This document shows positions 5,596 to 12,201 of a DNA stretch of 12,201 nt, piece by piece. The stretch lies in the NCBI GenBank assembly GCA_050309735.1, contig JBNRMS010000022.1, positions 1 through 12,201 on the forward strand, in the 5' to 3' direction. Numbering within the stretch: position 1 is the first letter of the stretch; every line of letters starts with the position of its first letter. Both the position numbers and the translations under genes were made by a program. This stretch comes from UMGS1002 sp050309735. Lineage in GTDB: Bacteria > Bacillota > Clostridia > Oscillospirales > CAG-272. The notes beneath the pieces are model-generated. The model had not been told where the DNA came from. It was given only the letters and a program-made list of their open reading frames with translations, and searched no databases.

Positions 5596-6639
5596 ATGAG
5601 GGATATTATTAATATTCTTGACATCTCAACCGAGGAAATAGACGATTTAATAGAAACGGCCGAAGACATACGCAAAAAACCCGAAAAATATTCCGAGGCC
5701 TGCCGCGGCAGAACACTCGCCACCCTTTTCTTTGAGCCTTCAACCCGCACCCGCCTTTCTTTTGAGGCGGCTATGTACGGACTTGGCGGCAATTGTCTTG
5801 GCTTTGCGGAGGAAAAATCAAGCTCTGTTTCAAAGGGCGAGAGCATCTCGGATACGGCGCGGATTGTCGGCATATATTCAGATATCATCGTAATGCGCCA
5901 CTATACCGAGGGCGCTCCGGGTGCTGCCGGGCTCTCGGTTAGTGTTCCGGTGATAAACGCCGGAGACGGCGGTCACTACCACCCGACCCAGACGCTTGCC
6001 GACCTCTTTACTATCCGGCACGAGCTCGGGCGGCTCGGCGGGCTCACGATTGGTGTCTGCGGCGACCTGAAGTACGGACGCACCGTTCACTCGCTTATCG
6101 CAGCGCTGTCGCGCTATCCCGGAAATCGCTTTGTGCTTATTTCGCCGCCCTCGCTGGCCCTTCCCGAATATGTCAGGCGAGGAGTTGAGAGCGGGGTCTT
6201 TCTTGAAACAACCTCGCTTGACGAGTATATGAGCGAGCTTGACATTCTTTATATGACTCGCGTGCAGCGCGAGCGCTTCTGCGGGGAAGAAGAGGAGGGT
6301 GGCTATATCCTCACGCCCGAGAAACTTGCCGCTGCAAAGCCGAGTATGCGTGTACTTCACCCGCTGCCGCGTGTCGACGAGATTTCTGTGGCAGTTGACG
6401 CCGACCCGAGAGCAAAATATTTCGAGCAGGCCGAGAACGGCAAGTTTATTCGCATGGCGCTCATCCTCAGACTGCTCTCAGACAGGACGCCTAAAATACA
6501 TCCCGACTGCGAATGCCCGACCGAGGTGAAATGCCGCAATCAAAAATGCATCTCCTCAACCGAGAAAACCCTCTCGCAAAGGCTCTACCGCGCAAACGGA
6601 TCCCTGCGCTGCTACTACTGTGACACGGATGTAGAATAA
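5596..6639 (+). CDS. pyrB: aspartate carbamoyltransferase with C-terminal PyrI-like zinc domain
   Basis: PyrB condenses carbamoyl phosphate and aspartate. Residues 1 to about 300 are a complete catalytic chain: FFEPSTRTRLSFE at 45-57 (carbamoyl-phosphate site), SVSKGES at 77-83 (K80 of the mobile loop), HPTQTLADLF at 129-138, GDLKYGRTVHSL at 156-167, DILYMTRVQRER at 216-227 and HPLPRVDE at 255-262. Several of these blocks read like E. coli PyrB, which pairs with the regulatory chain PyrI. The usual catalytic chain ends near residue 305-310; this one reaches 347. The extra tail has C313-x4-C318 and C339-x2-C342 with CRNQKCIS, RANGSLRC and YYCD. These match the zinc domain of PyrI (CPNSNCIS and KCKYCE in E. 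coli), with 20 residues between the pairs rather than 23. Two more cysteines, C305 and C307, precede it. PyrI's nucleotide-binding domain is absent. The ATG follows AAAGGCGG. This is the last gene of the operon. Confidence 0.96.
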   Translation: MRDIINILDISTEEIDDLIETAEDIRKKPEKYSEACRGRTLATLFFEPSTRTRLSFEAAMYGLGGNCLGFAEEKSSSVSKGESISDTARIVGIYSDIIVMRHYTEGAPGAAGLSVSVPVINAGDGGHYHPTQTLADLFTIRHELGRLGGLTIGVCGDLKYGRTVHSLIAALSRYPGNRFVLISPPSLALPEYVRRGVESGVFLETTSLDEYMSELDILYMTRVQRERFCGEEEEGGYILTPEKLAAAKPSMRVLHPLPRVDEISVAVDADPRAKYFEQAENGKFIRMALILRLLSDRTPKIHPDCECPTEVKCRNQKCISSTEKTLSQRLYRANGSLRCYYCDTDVE

Positions 6640-6665
6640 GCTTTAAATTAAAGACAAAATAAAAA

Positions 6666-6740
6666 GCCGAGGACACCCCCCGGGAGTGCGCAGATGCCAA
6701 AAAATTCGCAGGCGAGCATACCCGGGTGTCCGGCGTTTTT
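6666..6740 (+). terminator. large hairpin terminator of the pyr operon
   Basis: GGACACCC (6671-6678) pairs with GGGTGTCC (6724-6731), extended below by GCC/GGC with a GA bulge and above by GGG (6682-6684)/CCC (6721-6723). TTTTT (6736-6740) follows. The apical part is about 36 bases and contains further short complements (TGC/GCA, GCC/GGC), so the whole is longer than an average terminator. It lies 27 bases after the pyrB stop. Confidence 0.8.
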
Positions 6741-6875
6741 GAGAATAAATATAAATCCGATTCAGCGTATTGCACTCGCAAGGCACAGCGCCGGCAGACA
6801 AAGCTTTTTTGTCAACAAATAGTATCGCTATATGTCGCGCATTTTTGTGTAAAATCGAGATTTAACTTGCCGCGA

Positions 6876-6904
6876 TTGACTTTGCATGAGGTGTGTGTTA
6901 GAAT
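6876..6904 (+). promoter_or_regulatory. sigma-A promoter of the MATE/zinc-ribbon unit
   Basis: TTGACT (6876-6881), a 17-base spacer and TAGAAT (6899-6904) are each one base from consensus. RNA would begin near 6911, about 41 bases before the MATE start. The rest of the 211-base gap after the pyr terminator holds only a small GACAAA/TTTGTC hairpin (6797-6813) and no reading frame I can support. Confidence 0.75.
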
Positions 6905-6951
6905 AGCATTGTTCAGTTTGAAACTATTATTATTTTGGATATTGGATATAT

Positions 6952-8364
6952 ATGATTAAGTCTGCCGCCCGGAAAATGGATATGACCGAAGGATCGGTTT
7001 TCGGCAAAGTTTTGATTTATGCCCTGCCCGTTGTTGCGACCGGTATGCTGCAGGTACTCTATAACGCTGCCGATACAGTAATTGTAGGAAGATATGCCAG
7101 TGACGGCGAGACAGCGCTTGCCGCAGTTGGTTCCTGCGGGGCTCTTATAAATCTGATAATTCAGCTTTTTATGGGACTTTCGGTCGGAGCCGGAGTGTTG
7201 GTTGCGCAGCAAATCGGCGCACGACAGTTTGAGGATGTCAAAAAAACAGTACATACCGCAGTTCCGGCCGCCACAATTCTTGGGATTATTGTAGCGATAT
7301 TTGGTTATATATCGGCCGGAACACTGCTAAGCTGGACCGGTGTTGAAAAGAGCGTGCTTTCCGAGGCGGTTCCGTATATGAGAGCTTATATGTGCGGCAT
7401 ACCGGCAAGCATGGTTTATAACTACTGCGCCGCAATGATGCGCTCGTCGGGAGACACCTCGCGTCCGCTTATGTTTTTGTCTATCTCCGGGGTGGTTAAC
7501 ATAATTCTAAATATTATAACCGTAGTTATATTCGATATGGGTGCGCTCGGTGTGGGTGTTGCAACGGCGGTGTCCAATTGGCTTTCTATGGCGCTTATTG
7601 TCGGATATATGATGAGAGACAAGGGAATTGTGCACCTTGAGCTTCGTGAAATTAAGATTTGCTGGGATAAGCTCGGGCATATTATCCGAATAGGAATACC
7701 CGCCGGAATTCAGGGGTGCATATTCGCTTTTTCAAATGTTCTTGTCCAGTCGAGCGTAAACAGTTTTGGGAAAATCGCCACCGCAGGAAACGCGGCGGCG
7801 GCTAACATAGACAGCTTTGTTTATACGGCGATGAACTCATTCTACCATGCGACGCTTACCTTTGTCGGCCAGAATGTAGGGGCGAAAAAATACCATCGAA
7901 TCAAGAAAATAATCGTTACCTGTGCTCTGATTGTTTTTGTTGTGGGTGTCGCAATGGGGGGGACGATTTATATTTTCGGGCGTCAGCTTGTAGGAATTTA
8001 TGCCCCCGGGAATGAAGCGGTGATAAGTGCCGCACTGCGGCGCACAGCGGTTGTAACCACTACATATTTTATGTGCGGCTTAATGGAGGTTGCGTGCGGC
8101 GCCATGCGCGGGATGGGAAGCTCTTTTATTCCGATGATAGTCTCTATTGTCGGAACCTTTTCAATAAGAGTTGGCTGGATTTACACTGTGTTCGCCGCTT
8201 ATCCAACGGTAACAGTATTATATCTGTCATATCCGGTCTCCTGGATTGTCACCGCGACGGCTCACTATATCTGCTGCGCTGTGTATCTTCGTCATATTAA
8301 GAAAAAAAACGACTCTATTTCCGGCCCCCTCCCGAAACCCAAATTCGCCGGGGTGGACTGCTGA
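6952..8364 (+). CDS. MATE-family multidrug/metabolite exporter
   Basis: This is a 470-residue integral membrane protein with twelve predicted hydrophobic segments in two homologous halves, the length and layout of MATE exporters that use Na+ or H+ gradients. The N-terminal block TEGSVFGKVLIYALPVVATG, followed by LYNAADTVIVGRYASDGETALAAVGS, is characteristic of the family branch common in Clostridia. In the second half IGIPAGIQGCIFAFSNVLVQSSVNSFG and the block around FVGQNVGAKKYHR repeat the pattern. The C-terminus is short and basic (LRHIKKKND). The ATG at 6952 is preceded only by a weak GGAT; a Met at residue 9 is a second possible start. The substrate cannot be told from sequence. The next gene is 33 bases away in the same direction, probably co-transcribed. 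Confidence 0.92.
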   Translation: MIKSAARKMDMTEGSVFGKVLIYALPVVATGMLQVLYNAADTVIVGRYASDGETALAAVGSCGALINLIIQLFMGLSVGAGVLVAQQIGARQFEDVKKTVHTAVPAATILGIIVAIFGYISAGTLLSWTGVEKSVLSEAVPYMRAYMCGIPASMVYNYCAAMMRSSGDTSRPLMFLSISGVVNIILNIITVVIFDMGALGVGVATAVSNWLSMALIVGYMMRDKGIVHLELREIKICWDKLGHIIRIGIPAGIQGCIFAFSNVLVQSSVNSFGKIATAGNAAAANIDSFVYTAMNSFYHATLTFVGQNVGAKKYHRIKKIIVTCALIVFVVGVAMGGTIYIFGRQLVGIYAPGNEAVISAALRRTAVVTTTYFMCGLMEVACGAMRGMGSSFIPMIVSIVGTFSIRVGWIYTVFAAYPTVTVLYLSYPVSWIVTATAHYICCAVYLRHIKKKNDSISGPLPKPKFAGVDC

Positions 8365-8397
8365 TAAAATTTATTCTTTTTATTAAGGAGGCAGATT

Positions 8398-9048
8398 ATG
8401 CCATTTTGTAGCAATTGCGGAGCAAAGCATGAGGAAGGCGTAAATTTCTGTTCGAGCTGCGGGAAAAGGCTTGCCGTCGTTGTCGGGCAAAAGCCTGTAG
8501 CGTCGGTCGACAATGCCGCCAAAGAGGGAGCTGCTAACCAAGACACCGCCAAAGAGGGTGCAGCTAACCAAGGCGCCCCCAAAGAAGATGCCGCCAAAGA
8601 GGGTGCAGCCGATAATGAAGCCGAGAACAGCGGAGGAGTGAGTGGAGCCGCCGGCTTTGAGGGATTTTTCAATAAAATCAACGACACGCCCGACGCCTCG
8701 TCAGAGTTTGACAAAAACGATGCCGAGCAGAATAAAGCCATGGCAATCCTTGCTTATTTAGGCTTACTTGTGTTGATTCCTTTATTAGCGGCAAAAGAAT
8801 CTAAATTCGCAAGGTATCATACCAATCAGGGGTTGATATTCCTTTTCTGCTGTATAGTCGGTAGTGTTGCGCAGGCGAGTTTGAGCGCGATTTTTATGGT
8901 TGCCAGGCTTTGGTTTATAGCGGCACTGGTGAATTCGGCTCTTTCGATTGTGCTTGTCGCATTTTTGATTATTGGGATTTACAATGCCGCAACCGGAAAG
9001 GCGAAGGAGCTGCCGATTGTCGGAGGATTTAGAATTTATAAATATTGA
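8398..9048 (+). CDS. zinc-ribbon membrane protein with Ala/Lys/Glu repeat linker (DUF4870-like tail)
   Basis: The 216-residue protein has three parts. Residues 4-21 form a small zinc ribbon: CSNC-GAK and CSSC-GKR give ligands C4, C7, C18 and C21. Residues 38-110 are a hydrophilic linker with an imperfect repeat (AKEGAANQDT, AKEGAANQGA, then KEDA, AKEGAA) rich in acidic residues. Residues about 114-196 hold three hydrophobic helices, with YHTNQGLIF at 140-148 between the first and second; this motif is typical of the DUF4870/Tic20-like membrane family. There is no signal peptide, so the ribbon should face the cytoplasm. The start follows AAGGAGG at ideal spacing, and a hairpin terminator follows. 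No specific function is known. Co-expression with the MATE exporter is likely but a functional link is only inference. Confidence 0.88.
   Translation: MPFCSNCGAKHEEGVNFCSSCGKRLAVVVGQKPVASVDNAAKEGAANQDTAKEGAANQGAPKEDAAKEGAADNEAENSGGVSGAAGFEGFFNKINDTPDASSEFDKNDAEQNKAMAILAYLGLLVLIPLLAAKESKFARYHTNQGLIFLFCCIVGSVAQASLSAIFMVARLWFIAALVNSALSIVLVAFLIIGIYNAATGKAKELPIVGGFRIYKY
8521..8610 (+). repeat. in-frame tandem repeat in the zinc-ribbon protein gene
   Basis: The block AAAGAGGG(A/T)G begins at 8521, 8551 and 8596. The first two copies are 30 bases apart, and a 15-base half unit AAAGAAGAT... lies at 8581-8595. The unit codes ten residues, AKEGAANQxx, so changes in copy number would keep the frame and only lengthen or shorten the linker. 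Confidence 0.75.
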
Positions 9049-9070
9049 GGTTTAGCCTTATTAGATAAGA

Positions 9071-9107
9071 AGCCGGCCGCCGCGAGAATTCGCGGCGACC
9101 GGCTTTT
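9071..9107. terminator. bidirectional hairpin between converging genes
   Basis: AGCCGG (9071-9076) pairs with CCGGCT (9099-9104), and inner GCCGCG (9079-9084) with CGCGGC (9091-9096). A CC/GA internal loop separates them and the apical loop is AGAATT. TTTT follows rightward, which suits the zinc-ribbon gene 23 bases upstream. Leftward it is followed by TTCTTAT, a weaker tract that could still serve the converging MFS gene. Confidence 0.85.
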
Positions 9108-9131
9108 ATGTAATTTCCATTTACGATAAAA

Positions 9132-10385
9132 TCACGTGAAGAAGGTCTGAAACTTCCGGGAGACAGAGAAGCAGATTATCGCTCCGGCGAGCGCGAGAAC
9201 GCCCCAGACAATTATGGTGGCAAGCCAGCCAGAGCTTTGAGCGATGGCGGCGATTCCCCAAATAGAGAGCGAACTTCCCGCATAGACAAAACTGTTAATA
9301 AGTCCGGAGATTGTGGCTACGTTACCGAACTTGTCGAATTTCTTAGGGACGAGGCCGATGATGAGAAAGTTTGCTCCGTGCATACAGGCCGAGATGAGCG
9401 AGAGCAGAAGCACCGAGATTATCGGATTTATGTCCGAGAAAAAGAAGAGCAGAAGCGAAGCCAAAGCGCTGAGCGCATATATTGTAGCGGCGCAATTCAG
9501 CTCGCTTGAAAAAAACCGGCGATAGTAGGACAGCACGACGGGATATGTCAGAGTGGTGAATATCGGCATTATAACACTTGTGAGCAGAGCCGAGCTGCTA
9601 CTGAGCGCGAAGGTTTCGGCAATATAATTTGGCAGCCAAGCCGAGATACTGTCGCGCAGCGCACCAAGAATAACTACCGCCATGAAAATGGCGCAAAGCG
9701 TGGTGAGGAGTGCGCGGGGCATTTTTGTGCGTACACCCTCCGGGGCACCGTTTTGCGGGTCTCTCTCTCCGGGATGCTCTGATGAGAGGTTTTTCTCGGA
9801 ATTTGAATAAGCCTCTATTTTAGAATATACAACAATCCAAAGTATAAGCGCGCCGACTGCCGCGGCGGCTCCGATTCTGAACACCGGTCGCCATCCGATA
9901 GTCGCGGTTGAAGCCGAGGCGAGCAGAAAGACAAGGATAGTGCCGAGCGAGCTGCCCCAGGAGACGACAACCGTCGCGCTCTGATACTCTTTTTTATGGC
10001 AGCCGGCCGAGAGTATGCGAACTATCGGAGGCCACAGCATAGCCTGAGCCAGACCGTTTACCGCCCAAACCACGGTCATCTGAGGAATGCTTGAGCAATG
10101 CGGGATTATTAGGTTCATCACCGCCGAGGTCAGAAGTCCGGTCGATACAATACGCTCGGGAGGGAAGCGGTCTCCGAGCCACCCGCTGATAATCTGGCCT
10201 ATGCCGTAAAAAATGAAGAGTGCGGTTGTGACCGACGAAATAGCGGTTTTTTCCCACCCGGTCTCACTAAGAATCGCGACGGTGACCGCCGCGAAGTTTA
10301 CCCGGCTCAGATAACCGGAAAGATAAATAACAGAGCAGAGAAGCGCAAGTCGCTGCGCCATTTTTGGATTGTTAATTTTATTCAT
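9132..10385 (-). CDS. MFS transporter, resembling organophosphate:phosphate antiporters
   Basis: This 417-residue major facilitator has twelve predicted membrane helices in two halves. The loop 2-3 signature SGWLGDRFPPERIV is at 67-80. GYLSRVNFAA at 24-33 and NGLAQAMLWPP at 110-120 recall the GlpT/UhpT (OPA) family, whose members have an arginine in helix 1 and NG-Q-MGWPP in helix 4; GWRPVFRIG at 164-172 also fits. A polar, charged loop at 188-223 separates the halves. These features suggest a phosphorylated or other anionic substrate, but this is not proven. The ATG at 10385 has no strong ribosome binding site; a Met at residue 9 is an alternative. It is transcribed alone, divergent from the lipoprotein gene and convergent with the zinc-ribbon gene. 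Confidence 0.9.
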   Translation of the reverse strand: MNKINNPKMAQRLALLCSVIYLSGYLSRVNFAAVTVAILSETGWEKTAISSVTTALFIFYGIGQIISGWLGDRFPPERIVSTGLLTSAVMNLIIPHCSSIPQMTVVWAVNGLAQAMLWPPIVRILSAGCHKKEYQSATVVVSWGSSLGTILVFLLASASTATIGWRPVFRIGAAAAVGALILWIVVYSKIEAYSNSEKNLSSEHPGERDPQNGAPEGVRTKMPRALLTTLCAIFMAVVILGALRDSISAWLPNYIAETFALSSSSALLTSVIMPIFTTLTYPVVLSYYRRFFSSELNCAATIYALSALASLLLFFFSDINPIISVLLLSLISACMHGANFLIIGLVPKKFDKFGNVATISGLINSFVYAGSSLSIWGIAAIAQSSGWLATIIVWGVLALAGAIICFSVSRKFQTFFT

Positions 10386-10467
10386 TTGTAAGTCTTTCGT
10401 AGCGCGGCGTGAGAGAAGTATCGCTTTGTGCCGCTTAGCAAGTTAATTGTGAAGCTCTCATAGATAC

Positions 10468-10496
10468 ATTATACATAATTATCTCCGAGGCGTCAA
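10468..10496 (-). promoter_or_regulatory. sigma-A promoter of the MFS gene
   Basis: On the minus strand TTGACG (10491-10496), a 17-base spacer and TATAAT (10468-10473) give a near-consensus site. RNA should start near 10461, leaving a leader of about 75 nucleotides. AGCGGC and GCCGC(G)CT in that leader (about 10401-10436) can pair as a long-loop hairpin. Confidence 0.85.
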
Positions 10497-10543
10497 GCGC
10501 GGGCGGAAAAAGTATGATGTTATATGTCGGATTTGTAGATAAG

Positions 10544-10561
10544 TTAAAAATAAATTTTTAA
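10544..10561. repeat. perfect AT-rich palindrome between divergent promoters
   Basis: TTAAAAAT and ATTTTTAA are perfect eight-base complements around a central AA. The palindrome lies 15 bases upstream of the -35 box of the lipoprotein gene and about 47 bases upstream of the MFS -35 box. It could be an UP-like element or a regulator site; AT richness alone makes chance plausible. Confidence 0.45.
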
Positions 10562-10576
10562 GTGATAGAAAAGTTG

Positions 10577-10605
10577 TTGATATTAACGGCATTTTACTGT
10601 ATAAT
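10577..10605 (+). promoter_or_regulatory. sigma-A promoter of the solute-binding lipoprotein gene
   Basis: TTGATA (10577-10582), a 17-base spacer and TATAAT (10600-10605) form a strong sigma-A site. RNA would start near 10612, about 55 bases before the ATG. No convincing cre or other known operator is seen in the leader. Confidence 0.82.
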
Positions 10606-10666
10606 AAATTATAGTTAACTTCCCGCGATTATCATGTGTTACCATTTAATTATTAAGGAGGCAATT

Positions 10667-12172
10667 ATGAAACGGATTATGGCATTTCTCACACTGCTCT
10701 CTCTTCTCTTGGTTTTCTGTGCCTGCGCCGAAATAGACGATGGTGAGGTCAATGATACCGGAACCGTCGCCGAGGGAATAAGCGAGAAGGAACCGGAGGA
10801 CGATGGTCAACCGATATATACGAGCGACGACCTTCCGGAAGGACTTAATTTTGACTCAAAGACAATCAACATCGCCTCAAGTGACCGCAGCTGGTGGGAG
10901 GACGAGGTCAGCGTCTCCGACCTTAATGGCGAGCTTGTAAACGACGCGGTTTACAACCGAAACCTCTCGGTAGAGAATCGGCTCGGAATTAATATCAACA
11001 ACATAAAAATTCCTTATGCCGCCAGCAACACCTCAACGGTAGATGCGGTTAAAAAGTCGGTTCTCTCCGGATCGCCCGACTACGACATTGTTTTCGCAAA
11101 CGCCTATGTGTCGCTTGCTAATTCGGTGAGCGGAATTTACCACAATCTCTACGATGTCGACCATATCAATCTTAAAAAGGACTATTGGTCACAAGGCGTC
11201 AATGAAGCTATTGTTTACGGCGACGCGCAGTACGCCGCAACCGGCGCTATCGCGCTTTCGACCCTGCGATTCACCTTCGCCACAATATTCAATAAAAAAA
11301 TATTCGACGACAACTCAATCCCCTATATCTACGATACTGTGCGCGAAGGGAAGTGGACGCTCGAATATCAGTATAATCTGACAAAGGGATTTTATCAGGA
11401 TAAAAACGGAAACAACCGAGCCGACGCCGGCGACCTTTACGGCTTTATCACAAACGAATTTATCAGCTCGGATCCCTACTGGATAAGCTGCGACGTTCCG
11501 ATTATCGGGCGAAACGCCGACGGAGAGTACGAATATGTGCTCGACGCCGGCAAGCTCTCTGATCTTGTCGATAAGCTGCTTCAACTTTATCTTGACCCCG
11601 GCACATTCTGTATAGTACATAAGACCGCGGATGCCGAGCAGGATGAAATGCGCAAGATGTTTTCGGAGGGGAGAGGTGCTATGGTAACTCTGCGCCTTAT
11701 GGAGGCCGAGAGCGCTGATTTGCGCATGATGATCGACCCTTACGGCATTGTCCCCATGCCTAAGTACGACGAGAATCAAGAGAGCTATTACACACTTATG
11801 CACGACCAGTTTACAGTGGTTTCGGTTACGGCCACTGTAAATGAGGATGATTTCGGCGCTATGGGCGCTCTGCTTGAGGCAATGGCGTCTGAGAGCAACC
11901 GGTCGGTTATGCCCGCTTATTACGAGAGTACTCTCAAATATAAGTATTCAAGCGACCCCGAATCGTGGGAAATGCTCGATATTGTTGTACAGAACATTAA
12001 AACAGACGCGGGGATAGTCTATACTTCCTCTCTCTCGAATCCGCACCACAAATTGCGCAGCATAATGGGCGCAAAAAACAACTCGGTGACCTCTACCTTC
12101 AAAGCCATCGCTAAAGTTATGGAGAGGCAGGTTGGTCTTCTTAACGATAACCTTGCCAAACTGGCCGATTAA
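10667..12172 (+). CDS. extracellular solute-binding lipoprotein (ABC transporter family 1-like)
   Basis: The start is the ATG with AAGGAGG 7 bases upstream; an ATG at 10634 in the same frame has no such site and would precede the signal peptide. The 501 residues begin MKRIMAFLTLLSLLLVFCAC, a short lipoprotein signal with the likely lipidated cysteine at C20. An acidic linker rich in Asp/Glu spans 22-58, and the binding domain runs to the end. The region VENRLGININ near 102-111, SGSPDYDIVFANA at 134-146 and GDLYGF at 255-260 fit the sugar/carbohydrate-type solute-binding proteins. DKNGNNRADAGD at 245-256 has the spacing of a calcium loop (D245, N247, N249, D253, D256). The protein would sit on the outer face of the membrane. 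The ligand is unknown, and permease genes, if present, lie beyond the window. Confidence 0.85.
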   Translation: MKRIMAFLTLLSLLLVFCACAEIDDGEVNDTGTVAEGISEKEPEDDGQPIYTSDDLPEGLNFDSKTINIASSDRSWWEDEVSVSDLNGELVNDAVYNRNLSVENRLGININNIKIPYAASNTSTVDAVKKSVLSGSPDYDIVFANAYVSLANSVSGIYHNLYDVDHINLKKDYWSQGVNEAIVYGDAQYAATGAIALSTLRFTFATIFNKKIFDDNSIPYIYDTVREGKWTLEYQYNLTKGFYQDKNGNNRADAGDLYGFITNEFISSDPYWISCDVPIIGRNADGEYEYVLDAGKLSDLVDKLLQLYLDPGTFCIVHKTADAEQDEMRKMFSEGRGAMVTLRLMEAESADLRMMIDPYGIVPMPKYDENQESYYTLMHDQFTVVSVTATVNEDDFGAMGALLEAMASESNRSVMPAYYESTLKYKYSSDPESWEMLDIVVQNIKTDAGIVYTSSLSNPHHKLRSIMGAKNNSVTSTFKAIAKVMERQVGLLNDNLAKLAD

Positions 12173-12201
12173 TTATAATAATATAAATAGCGCCGGGGAA
12201 C

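Noticed and set aside
8521..8610. Possible CRISPR or satellite array
   Set aside because: The 30-base units are contiguous, without spacers, and stay in frame with the zinc-ribbon protein; it is a coding repeat.
8292..8741. Leftward 149-residue Ala/Ser-rich frame
   Set aside because: Its low complexity is the complement of the tandem repeat in the zinc-ribbon gene.
11315..11803. Leftward 162-residue frame opposite the lipoprotein gene
   Set aside because: Antisense shadow without initiation signals; the rightward protein has a lipoprotein signal, ribosome binding site and promoter.
12173..12201. Promoter-like TATAATAATATA at the right edge
   Set aside because: Only the last 29 bases are available, with no -35 box in place; it cannot be judged.

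Overview
This window looks like a chromosomal segment of a Gram-positive, Clostridia-type bacterium (Bacillota, possibly the Oscillospirales area; this is inference). The grounds are strong AAGGAGG-type ribosome binding sites, near-consensus sigma-A promoters (TTGACA-17-TATAAT), a heterodimeric class 1B dihydroorotate dehydrogenase (pyrD plus pyrK), a MATE exporter with a zinc-ribbon membrane neighbour, and a lipoprotein solute-binding protein. Base composition is close to half G+C by eye. No insertion sequence, phage gene or CRISPR array is visible.

Layout. Positions 1-1020 are transcribed leftward: a tRNA-Gln(UUG) with encoded CCA (818-892), its terminator (785-812), then the 5' two thirds of mnmA (1-722), the 2-thiouridylase that modifies U34 of tRNAs including tRNA-Gln(UUG). 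The tRNA is preceded by two promoter-like -10 boxes that share a flanking repeat, with stable hairpins between them. Positions 1140-6740 hold a rightward de novo UMP operon, pyrC-pyrK-pyrD-pyrF-pyrE-pyrB. It starts at a perfect-consensus promoter, has a likely second promoter before pyrF, and ends at a large hairpin terminator. It covers every step from carbamoyl phosphate to UMP; only carbamoyl-phosphate synthetase (carAB/pyrAA-AB) is missing. No PyrR gene or PyrR-type attenuator is visible.

The most notable feature is the end of pyrB. The catalytic chain resembles the E. coli PyrI-associating type and carries about 45 extra C-terminal residues. Their C-x4-C...C-x2-C pattern and surrounding residues match the zinc domain of the ATCase regulatory chain PyrI, but the nucleotide-binding domain of PyrI is absent. 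This suggests a catalytic chain with a built-in zinc cap and no allosteric domain.

Positions 6876-9107 hold a MATE-family exporter and, 33 bases downstream, a zinc-ribbon/three-helix membrane protein with an Ala/Lys/Glu-rich repeat linker, closed by a hairpin that can serve both converging transcripts. A leftward MFS transporter (9132-10385) is divergent from a rightward lipoprotein resembling an ABC transporter solute-binding protein (10667-12172). Each has a good sigma-A promoter, and a perfect AT-rich palindrome lies between them. The last 29 bases hold no recognisable feature.
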